Source: Martelella alba
GTDB taxonomy: Bacteria; Pseudomonadota; Alphaproteobacteria; Rhizobiales; Rhizobiaceae
Length of the DNA stretch: 64,000 nucleotides
Assembly (NCBI RefSeq): GCF_006516955.1
Contig: NZ_VHLG01000005.1
Span: 1 to 64,000 of the forward strand
Reading direction: 5' to 3'
In this document: positions 8,886 to 17,096 of the stretch, in pieces
Layout of the letters: every line of letters starts with the position of its first letter
Position numbering within the stretch: position 1 is the first letter of the stretch
Translations under genes and position numbers: made by a program
Notes under the pieces: generated by a model
What the model was told of the DNA's origin: nothing
What the model saw: the letters and a program-made list of their open reading frames with translations, nothing else
The model's database searches: none

Positions 8886-10259
8886 TCAAAAGCCGTGAAA
8901 GGCGAGTTCTTCGGGAAGCGGCTCGCCCCTGGCAATCAACTGGCCAAGGCCACGCATTTCGGTGAGCCAGTAATCCAGATCGATCGTGGTCAGGCGCCGG
9001 TCCTCGACAACCTGACGGCCGGCGATGAAGACATCGCGGACATCGGACTTGCCAGCGGCATAAATGATATGGGTCGCAAGATCATAGATCGGGGCCGCAT
9101 GCGGCGCCCTGGTTTCCACCAGAATGAAGTCGGCGATCTTGCCCGGTTCGATCGTGCCGAGCCGGTCGGCAAGACCGAGGGCCTTTGCACCGTTGACGGT
9201 CGCCATGGCAAGAACATCATCGGGCTTGATCACCGTCGGGTCCTGTTGCACGCCCTTGGGCAAAAGCGCTGCCAGCCGCATGGAAAGCCACATATCGGTA
9301 TCGTTGCCGGAAATCGCACTGTCTGTGCCAAGCGTGACATTGATGCCGGCATCCAGCATGGCCGGGACAGGTGCGATACCTGAGCCGAGCTTCAGGTTCG
9401 ACACCGGATTATGGGCGACGGTGGTGCCGCTTTTCGCCAGACATTCGATCTCGCCGTCATCGACATGGACGCAATGCGCGAGCACCGTGCGCGGATCGAG
9501 AAGGCCGAGGTGATCCATATGGTGTATGACCGAGCGGCCATAGCGCTCCTGAATGATCTTCTGTTCTGTCGCCGTCTCAGCGGCATGGGTGGAGAAATGT
9601 CCGCCTTTTTTTTCTGCAAGCGCAAAGGCGGCCTTCAGATTATCCGGGCCGACCGTGTAGGACCCATGCGGATAGCAGCCGGGCAGTACCAGCGGGTGTC
9701 CCTGCCAACGTTCGAAAAAGGCCTCCGCGCGGGAAAGCCATTGATCCGGCGTGATCCCGCACATGCCCGGACCATCGAAAAACCAGCTGCCGGTGGCAAT
9801 GCGGATGCCGGTTTCAGCTGCAGCCTCTGCAACGGGTTCGGCGATCCAGAACATGTCCATCACCGTTGTCACGCCCGACAGGAGCAGTTCGGCAAGCCCG
9901 ACGAAAGCGCCGATACGGCTTGTGGCTGGCGTCAGATAGCGGCTTTCTGCCTTCCAGACTTCATCAAGCCAGGGTTCAAGCGCGAGATTTTCGATCAGGC
10001 CGCGATGTTGCGCGCAGGCGGCATGGCAATGGGTGTTGATAAGCCCCGGCATCAGGATTGCACCCTCGGCATCGACAATGCGCGTTTCCGGGCCGATATG
10101 GCCGAGGAGCGCGACATTGCTCTCAACCGCAGTGATGCGGCCATCCTTCACCGCCACGCCGCCGAGGCGGAAACTGGTCCTGCTACCCGTTCCGGTGAGA
10201 ACCTGTGCGCCGCCGACGACGAGATCGGCAGGGCTGTTCGGCGGCGAAATCTGTTCCAT
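8886..10259 (-). CDS. Amidohydrolase, ATZ/TRZ (COG0402) type
   Basis: The 457-aa metal-dependent hydrolase has NTHCHAA (two metal His), THAAET, AHCVHV and GTDS (metal Asp), the pattern of the guanine deaminase / atrazine chlorohydrolase / SsnA branch of the amidohydrolase superfamily. Such enzymes remove amino or halide groups from N-heterocyclic rings. ATG 10259 is preferred to the longer start at 10298. It is downstream of the TauD gene on the same strand, but the 101-base gap holds its own candidate operator (10340), so it may have its own promoter. Confidence 0.9.
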   Translation of the reverse strand: MEQISPPNSPADLVVGGAQVLTGTGSRTSFRLGGVAVKDGRITAVESNVALLGHIGPETRIVDAEGAILMPGLINTHCHAACAQHRGLIENLALEPWLDEVWKAESRYLTPATSRIGAFVGLAELLLSGVTTVMDMFWIAEPVAEAAAETGIRIATGSWFFDGPGMCGITPDQWLSRAEAFFERWQGHPLVLPGCYPHGSYTVGPDNLKAAFALAEKKGGHFSTHAAETATEQKIIQERYGRSVIHHMDHLGLLDPRTVLAHCVHVDDGEIECLAKSGTTVAHNPVSNLKLGSGIAPVPAMLDAGINVTLGTDSAISGNDTDMWLSMRLAALLPKGVQQDPTVIKPDDVLAMATVNGAKALGLADRLGTIEPGKIADFILVETRAPHAAPIYDLATHIIYAAGKSDVRDVFIAGRQVVEDRRLTTIDLDYWLTEMRGLGQLIARGEPLPEELAFHGF

Positions 10260-10339
10260 GAAAGGGCATGCTCCGGGCGGGTATGAGAATTGGCCCATAT
10301 TATCAGCGCCCGCCGCTCCGGGTAAGCAGCGGGCGATCT

Positions 10340-10350
10340 ATGAAGTCTAT
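10340..10350. promoter_or_regulatory. Candidate operator motif, site 3
   Basis: ATGAAGTCTAT, the exact reverse complement of site 1 at 6657, inside the longer semi-palindrome TCTATGAAGTCTATAGA. It lies 81 bases upstream of the amidohydrolase start codon on the minus strand. Confidence 0.45.
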
Positions 10351-10360
10351 AGACCGTTGA

Positions 10361-11221
10361 TCAGGCGGGGCGTTCGCCGCGCACCCAGATACGCCACATA
10401 TGCCGCTCATAGGCCTTGTCGTCATACATGCTGGCGCGGTGCAGGGTGATGCGGTCATCCCACATCAACAGGTCGCCCTTCTGCCATTTGTGGCTATAGA
10501 CAAATTCGGGTTTTGTCACATGTTCGGCCATGGCCTTGACCAATGCGCGGCCCTCATCTTCCGGCATGCCGATGATTTCCTTTGCGGCACCGGTGGAGAT
10601 GAAGAAGGCCTTGCGGCCATCGACGGGATGGGTGCGCACGAAGGGGTGGATGACGTCCGGATTTTCCAGCTTTTCCTCTTCGCTCAGCTGCTTGCCGTTG
10701 ATGGCGCGGGTTTCCATGAACCAGTTGTAGGAATGCAGCACATCCATCTGGTCCAGCTTTTCCTGCTCATCTTCCGGCAGGGCATAGAAGGCAGCCGAGG
10801 CATCGGCGACAAGCGTTTCGCCGCCCTCCGGCGGTGTCTCGAGACAGTAGAGCAGGGTCAGCATCGGCGGGAATTCAAGATAGGTGCCATCCGTATGCCA
10901 GGTAATGCCGTCCAGATGCGCGCCGATCGGCTTGCCATCGACAATCTTGTTGGAAAGGACGTAGATTTCGGGATGGCCGGGCAGGGTGAAATCCTGGATC
11001 TTGTTGCCCTCAAGCGTGCCGAATTTGGCGGCGAAGGCTGAAAGCGTATCGGCGTCGAGTGTCTGGTTGCGCAGCACCAGCGCGCCCTTTTTCTGGAACG
11101 CATCGCTGATCGCGGCAACCTCGGCTGCACTCGCCGTGTTGATATCGAAATCGATGACTTCGAGGCCGAAGCCGGGAATGAGTTCTTCGCCTGAAATCTC
11201 GGCCAGATCCTGAACGGCCAT
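10361..11221 (-). CDS. TauD/TfdA-family 2-oxoglutarate-dependent dioxygenase
   Basis: A 286-aa Fe(II)/2-oxoglutarate dioxygenase. The metal triad is His109 and Asp111 in WHTDGTY and distal His261 in LHRA, with an Arg near 277 for the 2-oxoglutarate carboxylate. Members hydroxylate sulfonates, phenoxyacids, carnitine-like amines and many other small molecules. AAAGGAAC precedes the ATG. It adds a second oxygenase chemistry to locus A and is divergent from the FMN-riboswitch unit. Confidence 0.92.
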   Translation of the reverse strand: MAVQDLAEISGEELIPGFGLEVIDFDINTASAAEVAAISDAFQKKGALVLRNQTLDADTLSAFAAKFGTLEGNKIQDFTLPGHPEIYVLSNKIVDGKPIGAHLDGITWHTDGTYLEFPPMLTLLYCLETPPEGGETLVADASAAFYALPEDEQEKLDQMDVLHSYNWFMETRAINGKQLSEEEKLENPDVIHPFVRTHPVDGRKAFFISTGAAKEIIGMPEDEGRALVKAMAEHVTKPEFVYSHKWQKGDLLMWDDRITLHRASMYDDKAYERHMWRIWVRGERPA

Positions 11222-11319
11222 AGCTGTTCCTTTCTTGTTGGTGGTTGATCATCGTCAACCTTGCTTTGCCCACACTAGGGGAAGGGAAGCGATGCCTGCC
11301 AGCACCAAATTCCGTCAGG

Positions 11320-11342
11320 GGTGCTGCTTCAACTGCAGCACC
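11320..11342. repeat. Perfect 8-bp inverted repeat upstream of the riboswitch promoter
   Basis: GGTGCTGC and GCAGCACC separated by 7 bases. No T-run follows on either strand, so an operator is more likely than a terminator. It is 50 bases upstream of the proposed -35. Confidence 0.4.
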
Positions 11343-11391
11343 TGTGAACGCTTAGTTGCCATTTGGTGGACGCTGACCATGTGATCGGCGC

Positions 11392-11419
11392 TTGCCTTTT
11401 TACCGCAAGCCCTTATCTT
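11392..11419 (+). promoter_or_regulatory. Probable promoter of the FMN riboswitch transcript
   Basis: TTGCCT and TATCTT separated by 16 bases, ending 7 bases before the first paired base of the riboswitch. Confidence 0.5.
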
Positions 11420-11426
11420 GTGCCTG

Positions 11427-11589
11427 TCTTCGGGGCGGGGTGAAACTCCCCACCGGCGGTGGTGTTGTTGGTGATCTCTTCTCAAGGTCCATGCAGCTAA
11501 GTCCGCGAGCGCCTGATATCGCCAGATGTCAGGGTCAGCAGATCTGGTCAAACTCCAGAACCGACGGTTACAGTCCGGATGGAAGAAGA
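11427..11589 (+). promoter_or_regulatory. FMN riboswitch (RFN element)
   Basis: The conserved RFN blocks are present in order: CTTCGGGGCGGGGTGAAA, CTCCCCACCGGCGGT, AGTCCGCGAGCGCC, GGTCAGCAGATCTGGT, and CTCCAGAACCGACGGTTA followed by CAGTCCGGATGGAAGAAGA. The outer stem pairs TCTTC at 11427 with GAAGA at 11585. It binds FMN and lowers expression of the downstream riboflavin synthase gene. Past the aptamer, GGAGCG (11619) can pair with CGCTC followed by TTTTT (11654-11663), a possible weak terminator; the control step may equally be translational. Confidence 0.96.
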
Positions 11590-11684
11590 CGAAGCAGATG
11601 GGTGGCGGTCCGGTGTTCGGAGCGCCGCGCAGCCTATGCTTTATGCCCTGGGACGCTCTTTTTGGAACCACAAAGGATGCGTTC

Positions 11685-12320
11685 ATGTATACAGGAATTG
11701 TTCAGGCCGTTCGCCCGCTCGAGGCCGTCACCAAGAATACGGGCTATACCGAATTCGCCGTCACCTTCACCGATGAGCTTCTCAACGAATTGAAGATCGG
11801 TGCCTCCGTCAATATCGAAGGCACCTGCATGAGTGTGACCAGCATCAATGGTCATCGCGTGACCTTCGATGCCATGGCAGCGACGCTGGAGCGGACCAAT
11901 CTCGGCAAGTTGAAAAGCGGCGACAAGGTCAATGTTGAACGCTCGGCCAAGCTGACCGACGAGATCGGCGGCCATGTCATGGCCGGCCATGTGGCGACCA
12001 CGGCCGCCGTCGAGGAAATCTCGATCAGTGATGAGGGCGCCTATATCCGCTTTCGTGTGCCGGAAGAATGGGCAAAATACATCTTTCCGCGCGGCTTTCT
12101 GGCGGTCAATGGCTGCTCACTGACAGTCGCCGAGGCCGATGGCAATCTCTTCACCATCAACCTGATCCCCGAAACGCTGCGTCAGACCACCTTCGCGAAC
12201 TACAGGCCGGGCGATCTTCTCAATATCGAGGTTGATCACCAGACCATGGTTCTGGTTGACGTTATCGAGCGCACCATGGGCCGCTTTGCCGTGCCTGCGG
12301 CCAGTGCAAAAGCCGCCTGA
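11685..12320 (+). CDS. ribE: Riboflavin synthase, alpha chain
   Basis: The 211-aa protein has the two tandem lumazine-binding repeats of riboflavin synthase: MYTGIVQAVRPL with GTCMSVTSI and NLGKLKSGDKVNVERS, then GGHVMAGHV with NGCSLTV and LIPETLRQTTF. It dismutates two 6,7-dimethyl-8-ribityllumazine molecules to riboflavin. The start at 11685 has AAAGGA upstream. It stands alone under an FMN riboswitch among catabolic genes instead of with ribD and ribH, so it may be a second copy raising flavin supply for the oxidative enzymes nearby. Confidence 0.93.
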   Translation: MYTGIVQAVRPLEAVTKNTGYTEFAVTFTDELLNELKIGASVNIEGTCMSVTSINGHRVTFDAMAATLERTNLGKLKSGDKVNVERSAKLTDEIGGHVMAGHVATTAAVEEISISDEGAYIRFRVPEEWAKYIFPRGFLAVNGCSLTVAEADGNLFTINLIPETLRQTTFANYRPGDLLNIEVDHQTMVLVDVIERTMGRFAVPAASAKAA

Positions 12321-12322
12321 TC

Positions 12323-13234
12323 TTATTGCTGTGCGGGGCTGAGACGTTCCAGGCTCGCCCCGATCTCGCCTTCGAGAACGGAGACGGCGGCATCGACCGG
12401 TCCCTTTTCGCGCCGGGCAAGGATCAATGTCTGGGATTTGAGCGTCTTGTCACGGATCGGCAGATAGGTGAGTGGACCCGCCTGATCCGTCTCCGGCACA
12501 TCAATGCGCGACAGGAAGGTAATCGTTTCGCCGTCCAGTACCATTTCCCGCATGAAATCATTGGAATTGGCGAGAAAAGCGGGGCGGAATTCGAGATCTG
12601 CGCCGCGGAATGCATCCATGATCAGCTGGTAGATCGTCATCGACGGATCGCCGAGAACGGCCGGACAGGTCATCAGCTCTTCAAGCGAAACCATGCCCTT
12701 TGCCGCCAGCGGATGGCTACGGGAAACCACGGCGCCCAGCCGGGTTGCAAAACGCCCCGTCACCTTCACACCCGGCGCATCAGGTAGATTGTAGCCGAGG
12801 CCGAGATCGGCTTCACCCGCCGTCAGTGCGGCTGAGATCTCCGCTGCCAGCATCGCCTTCACCGTCACCGTGACGCGCGGATGCGAGCGATTGAAGGCGC
12901 GGATCACATCGGGCAAGACGCCGCCCATCAGCCCGCCCATGGATGCTAGCCGCACTTCGCCGCCGGAAATGCCGCGGATCTGGTCGATCTGCGTCTGGAG
13001 TTTTTCGTGCTCGCGCAGGGTGGCGCGCACATGGGCGATCAGCAATTCGCCGGTCTGGGTCAGTCGCATGCCATTGGGCAGGCGATGGAAAATCGGCACG
13101 CCCAGCTCCTCCTCCAGCGCCAGGATTTGCCGGTTGATCGAGGAGGAAGAGACGTTGAGCCGCTCGGCGGCACGGCGGATGGAGCCTGCGCGCACGACTT
13201 CGTCGAGATAGCGCAGCATGCGGGAATGCAGCAT
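12323..13234 (-). CDS. LysR-family regulator (LysR2)
   Basis: A 303-aa LysR protein with an N-terminal helix-turn-helix (AGSIRRAAERLNVSSSSINRQI, abbreviated region residues 16-37) and an effector domain. Its start, MLHSRMLRYLDEVV, is nearly the same as that of the regulator at 14689, so the two are recent paralogs. It is convergent with riboflavin synthase (2 bases apart) and lies downstream of Rieske B on the same strand, separated by a mosaic repeat. Confidence 0.88.
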   Translation of the reverse strand: MLHSRMLRYLDEVVRAGSIRRAAERLNVSSSSINRQILALEEELGVPIFHRLPNGMRLTQTGELLIAHVRATLREHEKLQTQIDQIRGISGGEVRLASMGGLMGGVLPDVIRAFNRSHPRVTVTVKAMLAAEISAALTAGEADLGLGYNLPDAPGVKVTGRFATRLGAVVSRSHPLAAKGMVSLEELMTCPAVLGDPSMTIYQLIMDAFRGADLEFRPAFLANSNDFMREMVLDGETITFLSRIDVPETDQAGPLTYLPIRDKTLKSQTLILARREKGPVDAAVSVLEGEIGASLERLSPAQQ

Positions 13235-13295
13235 GGAGAATTATGCCCGGTCATTGGTTTCGGCCCGAGCATAATGCAGCGGCATCAAAAGGAAA

Positions 13296-13547
13296 ATGCC
13301 CGCATTGCTGCGGGCATCCAGACTGCTGACAAACCTCGCTCCCTTCTGCTGATGTCATGCCTGTGCTTGTCACAGGCATGCAGCCGACGCGCGTCCGCGC
13401 GGCGAAAGAACTTTTCTATTCAAGGTCTTATGAATTTGGATCCCCGTGACAAGCACGGGGATGACGACGGAGGGGGCGGCCATTCAACCCGGACAGGCAA
13501 TCTGAACGACTTTGTCAACAGTCTGAATGCCCGCATTTGCTGCGGGC
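13296..13547. repeat. RIME-like mosaic palindromic element, copy 1
   Basis: Three internal palindromes: ATGCCTGTG / CACAGGCAT (13357-13379), a CGCG-rich stem near 13385-13403, and ATCCCCGTG / CACGGGGAT (13440-13462). Inverted outer arms CAGACTGCTGACAAA (13319) and TTTGTCAACAGTCTG (13511) match at 14 of 15. Each arm abuts a hairpin with GCCCGCA / TGCGGGC stems (13296-13317 and 13529-13547). Only the far hairpin has a T-run on the minus strand (TTTTCCTTTT), and so serves as the terminator for Rieske B. This fills the 324-base gap. Confidence 0.85.
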
Positions 13548-13558
13548 ACCGTTGGCCG

Positions 13559-14572
13559 TCACGCCGGGACTTCTTCCTCGCCATGTTCACGCAACAGCGC
13601 CAGAAGGCGTTTGCGCATGATCATGCCGGGGCGATCTGAGGGCATATGCATCTCGATCTTGCGCGACATGTCGATGATCGCGTCGGGATTGGTCGATTCC
13701 AGCACGTCCTTGTCTTCCATGACGATCTTTTCGTCCCAGGCGATCAGTTCCTCGGTGGAGACGTCTTCTTCCGTGTCGTTACGGTAGAGAAGCTGCACGA
13801 CCTGGATGGCGCCATCATCAATCGGCGTTGCGCAGTTGAAGATGATGTGGCGGATGCCCGATGGATATTCGATATCGAGCCGGCGACAGAAAGGCATGAA
13901 CCATTTGTTGCGCATGTGGCGCTTGGTGGTCGGGTTCGGATCGCCGGTGATCTTGCGGCCATATTCGGGATTGTTGACCTCGACGATGGTTTCCGCCTCG
14001 AAGCCGTAATCGGTCTCGGTGATCTCGTATTTCTCCGGGCGCGGCTGATCGATCTGGCCGAAACTGTCGCGGTGGACGAAGGAGAAATGGGCATTGTCGA
14101 AGGAATTCTCCATCAGCCGCAGCGCCGAGGTTTCCCAGCGGTCATAGAACTGGTGAATGCGGCGATAGCCATCCATGTCTTCTTCCGGCACGGGCGGAAT
14201 GTCGCCAATCGGCTCGTCGAGTGCCACCCAGGCATAGCCATAGCGCTCGCGACAGAAAAACGCCTTGGCATGGGCGTTGGGGATCGGCTGTTCAAAGGGA
14301 AATTGCGGCACCATGACCAGCTTGCCGGACCGGTCATATTCCCAGCCATGATAGCCGCAGACGACATTGCCATTGCGGCACCAGCCCTTGGAAAGCTTGG
14401 CGGTACGGTGACAGCAGCGGTCTTCCAGTGCTGCCGGTGCGCCGTCTGCATCAAGGAAGAGCACGATATTCTCGCCGAGCAGCGTGAAGGGTTTCGGGCC
14501 GTCCTTCAGGGCCGAAACCGGCACGGTTGCGTACCAGAAACGACGCAGCAGCGGCTGTTTGGTGTTGAGCAT
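13559..14572 (-). CDS. Rieske non-heme iron oxygenase (Rieske B)
   Basis: The 337-aa protein has Rieske ligands Cys53-x-His55 and Cys72-x2-His75 and an iron site in ENSFDNAHFSFVHRD (Asp159, His162, His167). It shares with Rieske A the blocks RRFWY, GPKPF, ENIVL, DRC-x-HRTAKLS, NSFDN, ATPID and MPSDRPG, so the two are paralogs, probably acting on related rings or on successive steps. GAGGA sits 7 bases before the ATG. No reductase gene is next to it. The LysR gene at 14689 is upstream on the same strand. Confidence 0.92.
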   Translation of the reverse strand: MLNTKQPLLRRFWYATVPVSALKDGPKPFTLLGENIVLFLDADGAPAALEDRCCHRTAKLSKGWCRNGNVVCGYHGWEYDRSGKLVMVPQFPFEQPIPNAHAKAFFCRERYGYAWVALDEPIGDIPPVPEEDMDGYRRIHQFYDRWETSALRLMENSFDNAHFSFVHRDSFGQIDQPRPEKYEITETDYGFEAETIVEVNNPEYGRKITGDPNPTTKRHMRNKWFMPFCRRLDIEYPSGIRHIIFNCATPIDDGAIQVVQLLYRNDTEEDVSTEELIAWDEKIVMEDKDVLESTNPDAIIDMSRKIEMHMPSDRPGMIMRKRLLALLREHGEEEVPA

Positions 14573-14688
14573 GAAGGGTCCTCACTGAAATTCACGCATT
14601 CGGGTTTGCTGCTATTTAAGAAAATCATGGCGTTGCGTGAAAAGCATCAAATTCAGCGCACCCCGATGCCTCAAGCGGGACACGGGGC

Positions 14689-15591
14689 TCAGTCGGCCAT
14701 GTCACGCATGACGCTGCGCATATGTTCGGCAAAGACGCTGGCGAGCGCGGAGAGATTGCGGCGGCCGCCGATCAGCATCAATTGCTGCGTGTCGGACTGA
14801 AACTCGCGCACCGGCACATAGGTGAGGCGGCCCATCCGGCTTTCAAAGGCGATATCAAAGGGGGTGAGGACGGTCACATAGCCTTCGCTCATGGCAAGGT
14901 GGCGCATCATTTCAATGGAATTGGCCTCGATGGCGAAATGAAGCTGCAGGTTTGCGCGGGCAAAGACCTGATCGATATGCGGTCGGATCGCCGTTGTCGG
15001 ATCGGCAACCACCATGGGATAGCCGACACATTCGGAAAGCCGGATACTGGTCGAGCGCGCCAGCGGATGATCTGGGGCGACGGCGACACCAAGCCGGCCG
15101 ATGGCGATTTCATGGACTGCGATTTCGATATCGGCGGGAAAATCGAAGCCAAGGCCGAGATCGGCAGCGCCACTCGTTACCGCTTCGCGGATATCATCGC
15201 CGGTGGTCATCAGTTTGAGCGACACGCGCACGCCCGGCGTTGCCCGCTGGAACAGGCCGATGGCGCGTGGCACCAGATTGGCGGCAAGCCCGCTCATCAG
15301 TGCAATCGTCACCTCGCCGCGCCGCAACCCCTTCAGGTCCTCGATCATCGCCTCGGCGCGGTTCATGCCCTTCAGCGTGTCGCGCACATGGCCGATGAGA
15401 ATTTCACCCGCCGCCGTCAGCGTCAGCCGTCGCTTGGTGCGATCGAAAATCTGGGTATCGAGTTCCTCTTCAAGACTGGCAATCTGGCGCGAAATCGCCG
15501 AGGCCGAAACGTTGAGCCGCTCTGCGGTACGGCGCACCGAACCGGTGCGGGCGACTTCGTCGAGATAGTTGAGTAAACGTCCATGCAGCAT
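14689..15591 (-). CDS. LysR-family regulator (LysR3)
   Basis: A 300-aa LysR protein, helix-turn-helix at residues about 15-40 (TAERLNVSASAISRQIASL) and a full effector domain. It is paralogous to LysR2 at 12323. It is divergent from the cupin-led operon at 15880, the classic arrangement for a LysR activator and its target, and precedes Rieske B by 116 bases. It probably controls both directions. Confidence 0.88.
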   Translation of the reverse strand: MLHGRLLNYLDEVARTGSVRRTAERLNVSASAISRQIASLEEELDTQIFDRTKRRLTLTAAGEILIGHVRDTLKGMNRAEAMIEDLKGLRRGEVTIALMSGLAANLVPRAIGLFQRATPGVRVSLKLMTTGDDIREAVTSGAADLGLGFDFPADIEIAVHEIAIGRLGVAVAPDHPLARSTSIRLSECVGYPMVVADPTTAIRPHIDQVFARANLQLHFAIEANSIEMMRHLAMSEGYVTVLTPFDIAFESRMGRLTYVPVREFQSDTQQLMLIGGRRNLSALASVFAEHMRSVMRDMAD

Positions 15592-15778
15592 GAAGGGCCA
15601 TTCCAGAATTGTCTGTTTGTTGCCTTTTAGTCAACAATATATGCGAAAATAAATGCTTTTACAGCGCTGTTTTTCTGGCATTCTGAAGTTGGTACAGAAA
15701 TACGCTTCCACCTTGCAGCCTGCCAAATGGCTCTAATTCCCCCCTCCGCTTGCGGCAGGTTTTCGCGTCTCTGTACCC

Positions 15779-15840
15779 GGCATGGACGGGCCTTGTGAAA
15801 GGTCTCCCACCACCTTGACTTAATCCGCTCCGTCCATGCC
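15779..15840. repeat. Long-spaced perfect inverted repeat upstream of the cupin operon
   Basis: GGCATGGACGG (15779-15789) and CCGTCCATGCC (15830-15840), 11 bp perfect, 40 bases apart, with TTGACTTAAT between them. The right arm ends 39 bases before the cupin start. It lies in the 288-base divergent region between LysR3 and the cupin gene and could be paired operator half-sites or a leader hairpin. Confidence 0.6.
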
Positions 15841-15879
15841 CTTTTCCATTCAATTGCTTCAGGGACCCAGGATTTTAAC

Positions 15880-16308
15880 ATGCTCAGCTATTCCTTCGAA
15901 CAGGTTGAAAAGGCACAGGCCTTTCGGATTTCGCCCAAGGATACCAACTATTTTGCGATCCTTTTCGATCCGCAGAAAGACGGCATCGAGCATATTCTGG
16001 TGATCGAGATCTTCACCGTTGGCGGTGCCACGCCGCCGAACGAACATAGCCATGCGCATGAGTTTTTCTACGTGCTCGAAGGTGAGGGCATTGCGGCCAG
16101 TGACGGCGAGGAAATGCCGATCAAGAAGGGTGATGCACTGATGCTGCGTCCGGGATCCGAGCATATCGTCAAGAATACCGGTTCCTCCAAGCTCTACACG
16201 CTGACGGTGATGACGCCCAACCAGGATTTTGCCGAACTGATCCGCAGCGGTGAGCCGGTTGAGCTTGATGCAGAAGATCTGCAGGTCCTGACCGGAAAGG
16301 CGGCCTGA
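15880..16308 (+). CDS. Cupin-domain protein
   Basis: A 142-aa single-domain cupin with the metal-binding motif 1 (PPNEHSHAHEFFYVLEGEG) and motif 2 (LMLRPGSEHIVKNTG). Small cupins of this kind act as isomerases, dioxygenases or ligand sensors. It opens a five-gene run with a cysteine hydrolase, DUF3225 protein, amidase and HpxW-like enzyme; its stop overlaps the next start (TGATG). Ureidoglycine or similar small ureides are plausible ligands given the neighbours, but this is inference. Confidence 0.85.
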   Translation: MLSYSFEQVEKAQAFRISPKDTNYFAILFDPQKDGIEHILVIEIFTVGGATPPNEHSHAHEFFYVLEGEGIAASDGEEMPIKKGDALMLRPGSEHIVKNTGSSKLYTLTVMTPNQDFAELIRSGEPVELDAEDLQVLTGKAA

Positions 16309-17081
16309 TGACGGCGGCTGATCAACGCCTGCCGCTTGGCACATATCCGCAAACTGCCTGGAATGTCTCTGCCGAAGAGGTCGTGCTGTCGCGCCCGCAG
16401 CCGGACCCCCGACTTTTGACGGTCACCGACAAGGGCCGAAAGATCACGCTTGATCTCAATCGCACCGGCATCATCATTGTCGATATGCAGAATGATTTCT
16501 GCCATCCCGATGGCTGGCTGGCCTCGATTGGTGTTGACGTGGCGCCGGCGCGCCAGCCGATCGAGCCGCTCACCCGGCTGCTGCCATTGCTGCGCCAGGC
16601 TGCAGTGCCGGTCATCTGGCTCAACTGGGGCAATCGCCCCGACCGTGCCAATCTGCCGCCATCGACATTGCATGTCTATAAGCCTACGGGGCGTGAGACC
16701 GGTATTGGCGACCCGCTGGAGAACGGCGCGAAGGTGCTGGAAAAGGATAGCTGGGCAGCGGCCGTTGTCGATGAACTGATCATCGAGCCCGGCGATATCT
16801 CGGTCGACAAATATCGAATGTCCGGATTTCAGGACACGGCGCTTGATAGTATCCTGCGCAATCTCGGTTTGACGACGCTGCTTTTTGCCGGCGTCAATGC
16901 CGACCAATGCGTGCTCTGCACGCTGCTGGATGCAAATTTCCTTGGTTATGATTGCCTGATGGTCGAGGATTGCTCGGCCACCACCTCGCCCGCCTTCTGC
17001 ATGGAGGCAACGCTCTACAATACGCGCCAGTGCTTCGGATTTGTCTGTTCGTCGGATGAAATCGTTGCGGGGCTTGCCTGA
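16308..17081 (+). CDS. Isochorismatase-family cysteine hydrolase
   Basis: The 257-aa protein has the family triad: Asp in IIIVDMQNDF, Lys in SVDKYRMSGF and Cys in GVNADQCVLCT. Related enzymes include biuret hydrolase, ureidoacrylate amidohydrolase RutB and N-carbamoylsarcosine amidase, which cleave C-N bonds in carbamoyl or amide compounds through a thioester intermediate. It carries an N-terminal extension of about 50 residues like the biuret hydrolase and RutB group. Coupled to the cupin gene by a 1-base overlap. Confidence 0.9.
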   Translation: MTAADQRLPLGTYPQTAWNVSAEEVVLSRPQPDPRLLTVTDKGRKITLDLNRTGIIIVDMQNDFCHPDGWLASIGVDVAPARQPIEPLTRLLPLLRQAAVPVIWLNWGNRPDRANLPPSTLHVYKPTGRETGIGDPLENGAKVLEKDSWAAAVVDELIIEPGDISVDKYRMSGFQDTALDSILRNLGLTTLLFAGVNADQCVLCTLLDANFLGYDCLMVEDCSATTSPAFCMEATLYNTRQCFGFVCSSDEIVAGLA

Positions 17082-17096
17082 TCTACCGGTGTTCCC

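Noticed and set aside
13296-13547. CRISPR array or IS element
   Set aside because: Palindromes are not regularly spaced repeats with unique spacers and no transposase frame is present; the structure fits a mosaic intergenic element.
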